A stretch of 64,000 nucleotides of DNA from Seminavis robusta (lineage: Eukaryota > Bacillariophyta > Bacillariophyceae > Naviculales > Naviculaceae): positions 24,205 to 88,204 of the forward strand of contig CAICTM010000233.1 in NCBI GenBank assembly GCA_903772945.1, written 5' to 3'. Of this stretch, positions 60,868 through 64,000 are shown piece by piece; the stretch's first letter is position 1, and every line of letters starts with the position of its first letter. A program made the translations under genes and the position numbers. Below the pieces are notes generated by a model. That model did not search any database. It saw only the letters and a program-made list of their open reading frames with translations, and was not told the DNA's origin.

Positions 60868-62508
60868 ATGATGGCCCCCAGTGCAACCAACAACAACCCA
60901 CAACCCACCAATCGGTTTCGGTTGTTTGCTCGTCTCCCCAACGAAGTGCACACCAAAATCTGTGTCTTTGATCCCTTTAACATTCCTTCCTTAAAGACCC
61001 TCTGTGTGGCGGTAGCCAGCAAACTAAAGGCTGCACCAGGGATGAACTATCAGCTGTTGGTGGATAACATGGCCGTGGTAGAGCACACATCGGAGCTGAG
61101 AGATGGAGATACCGTGGTCCTGCAAGTCACTGCGCCGTCACCCCCTGTCATTGTCGAAGAACAAGATGTTCGTCCAAACTTTGAGACCAACAATGACAAT
61201 GGCATTTATATTGTAAGAGTCAATTCCCAGCAACAATCTACGCCTGCTTCTACCGATACCACCGCCACCACAACTATTATCACCACCAATGACAGCAATG
61301 CTGCCAACCAGCAAACGACCAATGACGACTCCCCACCAAAGTCTGACAAGGCTACCACCAAAGTATCACCACAATCTGACAACACACAGACAGCTGCCAA
61401 TCATCAGACCAATAGCAGCAACGAAAGCAACCATATGATTGCAACTAGCAGTGGACTCTCTTTGACACAAGAACTATCCAAGAGTCAGAGGAAAAACTCT
61501 GACGCTACGAGTGATACCAGTGTCGATAGCACCAAATCCATTGCCGAAGTGGCAGTCAAGGCGGCCGTCCGAGCGGCAGCCGCAGAGCTGGCGGGCATGC
61601 CAGATTGCAGCGACGATGAAACCGAGTCGGAGGAGGATGACACGGTCGAATTGGTCAGTGTCATGCCTACCACCACCAAAACGAACAATAATAGACGACG
61701 ATCCAAGCGATTGAACAACAACAAGACCAATGACAGTGACAAGGAGAATGCTCCACCCAAGCGGCCCAAAAAGGTCAATTTCGAGGGAGGTAAAAGCAAT
61801 CCACAAGAGCAAGACGAACCCACCAAACCACCACCCGCCAAGGAGGCAGTCAAGGATACTCCTAAGAGCTTTGAGGTCAATGAACGGTACTTTGTATCGC
61901 ACTTTGATGGCAATTACTACCCTGTGCGAATCATTGGAGCTGGCAGCTCCGATGGCCGCCGCTGTGTCCAGTATGAGGAATCCACCATTGCAAAGGAGTT
62001 CCCCATTGGGGAATTACTCCAAGAAACGGAGGAAATAAAGAGTCAATGGCTATATCGTAAATCATCATCCTCCGCATCGGTCTGCAGCGTTTCCAGCCGC
62101 AGCACCCGATCCTCCGCCAAGTCACCCGCCCGCATGAAGTACGGTCCCAACACCAACGTTACCCGAGCGAAGAATTTGCACAAGGAACTCAAAAAGTATG
62201 GGATTGAAAATTACAGTGGACGCTGGGTGGCGGAGCGGAACCGAATCGTATACTTTTGCAAAGACGACGAGACTCCGAATCATATCAAGGAAAAGTTCCC
62301 TCGTGTGTCGATTGGCAAAATCCTCTACGACAATCGAATCTTATGGGGGGAAAAGCTGCAGGCGAATTCCAGAATGCAGCCCAGATCCCCCTTTGTCTTG
62401 CCACGAACATGGCACGGAAGGATGGTCGTGAACACGGCCAACACGGCCAATCCCAACATGATCCAGTGGAAGCGCACACGCAACAGTAGCAACGATTCAA
62501 CGTGCTAA
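60868..62508 (+). CDS. Beta-grasp, Tudor-like, LysM-like protein, relative of the gene at 53505
   Basis: A single exon encodes 546 residues. Residues about 13-85, 'NRFRLFARLPNEVHTKICVF' through 'LRDGDTVVLQV', look like a ubiquitin-like beta-grasp. A long Asn/Thr/Ser-rich spacer follows, with a helix rich in Ala near 230 and a basic patch 'NNRRRSKRLNNNKTN' near 275. A Tudor-like unit lies at about 335-395 ('VNERYFVSHFDGNYYPVRII'). A LysM-like unit lies at about 445-518 ('RIVYFCKDDETPNHIKEKFP', 'GKILYDNRILWG', 'PFVLPRTWHGR'). The last two match the 53505 protein in order and in the 'KI(L/M)YDNR' and 'VLPR' cores. There is no signal peptide. A chromatin-associated role is a guess. Confidence 0.75.
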   Translation: MMAPSATNNNPQPTNRFRLFARLPNEVHTKICVFDPFNIPSLKTLCVAVASKLKAAPGMNYQLLVDNMAVVEHTSELRDGDTVVLQVTAPSPPVIVEEQDVRPNFETNNDNGIYIVRVNSQQQSTPASTDTTATTTIITTNDSNAANQQTTNDDSPPKSDKATTKVSPQSDNTQTAANHQTNSSNESNHMIATSSGLSLTQELSKSQRKNSDATSDTSVDSTKSIAEVAVKAAVRAAAAELAGMPDCSDDETESEEDDTVELVSVMPTTTKTNNNRRRSKRLNNNKTNDSDKENAPPKRPKKVNFEGGKSNPQEQDEPTKPPPAKEAVKDTPKSFEVNERYFVSHFDGNYYPVRIIGAGSSDGRRCVQYEESTIAKEFPIGELLQETEEIKSQWLYRKSSSSASVCSVSSRSTRSSAKSPARMKYGPNTNVTRAKNLHKELKKYGIENYSGRWVAERNRIVYFCKDDETPNHIKEKFPRVSIGKILYDNRILWGEKLQANSRMQPRSPFVLPRTWHGRMVVNTANTANPNMIQWKRTRNSSNDSTC

Positions 62509-63146
62509 ATGCAAGCGATTCTTTCTCCTTTGGCAACTCGATTCCATTCCATTCCAAATGCAAACAGCTAGCGTGGTGCTCTGTGGACTAGTAGTATCCG
62601 TCTGGATGCTCCCCAAGTTCTGCCAGCAACGCGAATGGATTGTCGGTCTCTATTGAGCAACCAGATGCTCGCTGCTGGTGAAATTACTCTTCTCGTGTTC
62701 CGTCTTGGCAAATCATCAGGCTTTCTTCCCATTGTGTTTCCGCTCTGTATCGGTCTATCATGCTCTCAGTATCTTCTTGGGTTGCACCGATTTGTCTGAT
62801 CCTATTGACACAAATTGGGATCCGATACAACGCACATTATCTCTTAATAGTATTTATAGAAGGATTGATTCAATCTACCATCAGCGTATCCTTGCCGATA
62901 GCTGGAAAGCATCTTTGTAGCTTTCGCCAACATTCACAACTTGAATGTCCCATCCCAGCTTTCTATACTGCTTTTAGCGGGGAGGCTAGAAGGCCATCTC
63001 GTTGGTGGTCTCTGGCTTTTTGCTTGCCTCGGAAGCCAAGTTCCCAGGTGTAGAGCAAAAGTATTGGGGATGGTGTTTTTGCCAGGGAGCAGAGGTTGAA
63101 AGGGCCCGAAATCAGGATTTTAAGAATCCAATTAAATTGATCAATT
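62509..63146. other. Intergenic, no supported gene
   Basis: Short frames near 62678-63053 show no domain motif. Nothing else is seen. Confidence 0.5.
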
Positions 63147-63325
63147 CCAAACCAAAATATAAAACCGAAACCAAAATATAAAACCGAAACCAAAATATAA
63201 AACCGAAACCAAATTACTATGGTAAATAACTAGTGAAATCAAGCCGAAACCTAAATATAAAATCGAAACCTAAATATAAAACCGAAACCAAAATAAAAAA
63301 TCGAAACACAAGTATAAATCGGAAT
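63147..63325. repeat. Minisatellite of aaaaccgaaaccaaaatat units
   Basis: About eight degenerate units of 18-20 bases carry the invariant core cgaaacc(a/t)aaatataaaa. A 40-base unrelated insert splits the array near 63210-63240. Confidence 0.8.
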
Positions 63326-63481
63326 TTGGTGTAAATCGCCATTTCGGGCCCTTTCGTTGTGCACCCTTCGAAGCCAGAAGTCGAGAAGCATTATCCTTAT
63401 TTAAGTCAGCGGGAGCTGCGATACCTCGGCAGAAAGACAGATAGAAGAAGGAGGATTATGTTTGGATTGCACCCATCTTTC
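63326..63481. other. Spacer before the duplicated hairpin
   Basis: Nothing recognised. Confidence 0.4.
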
Positions 63482-63614
63482 AAGCTAGCCCTGGCGACAA
63501 CACCCGACTACGTCGTGTGTTGCCGCCCGGTATCATTCGTTTCCTCATTGCAACCTTCTTTTTATTAAGCTAGCCCTGGCGACAACACCCGACTACGTCG
63601 TGTGTTGCCGCCCG
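63482..63614. repeat. Tandemly duplicated 48-base unit containing a hairpin
   Basis: Identical 48-base copies lie at 63482-63529 and 63567-63614. Each contains an inverted repeat, ggcgacaacac ... gtgttgccgcc (one mismatch), with an inner cgac-tac-gtcg stem, so the whole unit folds into one long near-perfect hairpin (63493-63527 and 63578-63612). The second copy matches the first exactly, so duplication is recent or function keeps them equal. It could be a mobile-element terminus or a structured RNA. Confidence 0.7.
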
Positions 63615-64000
63615 CTACTCTATAATTTACCAGCTGCCATTCCCTTATTGTAACTCTAACCTTTACAGCTCCTGCTGGCTTATTGTGCTGTTGTGATGAT
63701 TGCACTAACCTTAAATATTAATGATTTATTCCTACCCCTAACTTGTATTGAACCATCAATGTTCAGTTTTGTTGGCTTATGACTATCTCTATCCTTATAC
63801 TTTGGCTTCACCGGAATAGGAAATAGGAAATAGCATTTTATTAAAGGGGTTGAGAACTCAGGCAGTTTACCTGCCGAGGTATTGGTGTTCTTTCTGTTGC
63901 TTGAGGCCTCCATGGTCATTGACCGCAAATTCGCATACGATCAAGCCTACGCTCTATGTGTTGGACATCCACAAATAAATGCATCAAGGCAAGGTCCAAC
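63615..64000. other. Right end of window, no supported gene
   Basis: Short minus-strand frame only (to 63928), with no recognised motif. Confidence 0.45.

Noticed and set aside
63147-63325. Possible CRISPR-like array because of regular repeats
   Set aside because: Units are contiguous without unique spacers and the genome is eukaryotic; it is a minisatellite.

Overview
The window looks like nuclear DNA of a diatom, probably pennate. I base this on a fucoxanthin-chlorophyll/LHC-type antenna gene, plastid presequences with the alanine-phenylalanine 'ASAFAP'-type cleavage motif, short GT-AG introns of about 50-110 bases, Ty1/copia-type reverse-transcriptase debris that resembles diatom elements, and Pro/Ser-rich linkers in a secreted protein. 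The species cannot be named from the sequence alone. Genes lie on both strands, about one per 3 kb, separated by gene-poor stretches full of CTAG and GTACCGGTAC words.

Layout. 1-990: partial leucine-rich-repeat gene. 2.7-3.4 kb: antenna protein. 4.2-5.2 kb: a three-exon tail-anchored protein and an unresolved neighbour. 5.6-7.1 kb: membrane-anchored EGF-like plus methyltransferase protein. 8.5-11.1 kb: large secreted DUF285/BspA-like repeat protein. 12.1-13.2 kb: pVHL-like plus PUB protein. 13.5-17.9 kb: one gene encoding a SbcD-like nuclease fused to a SbcC/Rad50-like ATPase. 18.4-19.4 kb: BTB protein. 20.1-23.4 kb: RMC1/Mic1-like protein. 23.9-24.9 kb: dead reverse transcriptase. 25.3-26.0 kb: plastid fibrillin. 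26.2-27.2 kb: DOT1-like methyltransferase. 28.3-32.2 kb: a 1310-residue acidic repeat protein I do not recognise. 32.9-34.0 kb: ankyrin-type repeats. 34.5-46.9 kb: a membrane and lipid neighbourhood with a CRAL-TRIO protein, an atypical lipid kinase, two divergent ABCG half-transporters and a double CRAL-TRIO protein. 48.5-50.0 kb: heat-shock-factor-type regulator. 50-53.5 kb: gene-poor. 53.5-57.5 kb and 60.9-62.5 kb: two related proteins with beta-grasp-like, Tudor-like and LysM-like segments. 57.9-58.3 kb: copia RT fragment between degenerate direct repeats. 59.5-60.3 kb: Golgi-type glycosyltransferase candidate. 63-64 kb: a minisatellite and a duplicated hairpin.

Exon structures were worked out by hand from splice signals, reading phase and domain continuity. 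The multi-exon models (SbcD-SbcC, RMC1-like, both ABCG genes, double CRAL-TRIO, HSF, tail-anchored protein) close in frame at every junction. The strongest candidate for an unusual system is the single-polypeptide SbcD-SbcC nuclease with a plastid-type N-terminus. After it come the pVHL-PUB fusion, the Tudor/LysM-like pair and the acidic 12-repeat protein.
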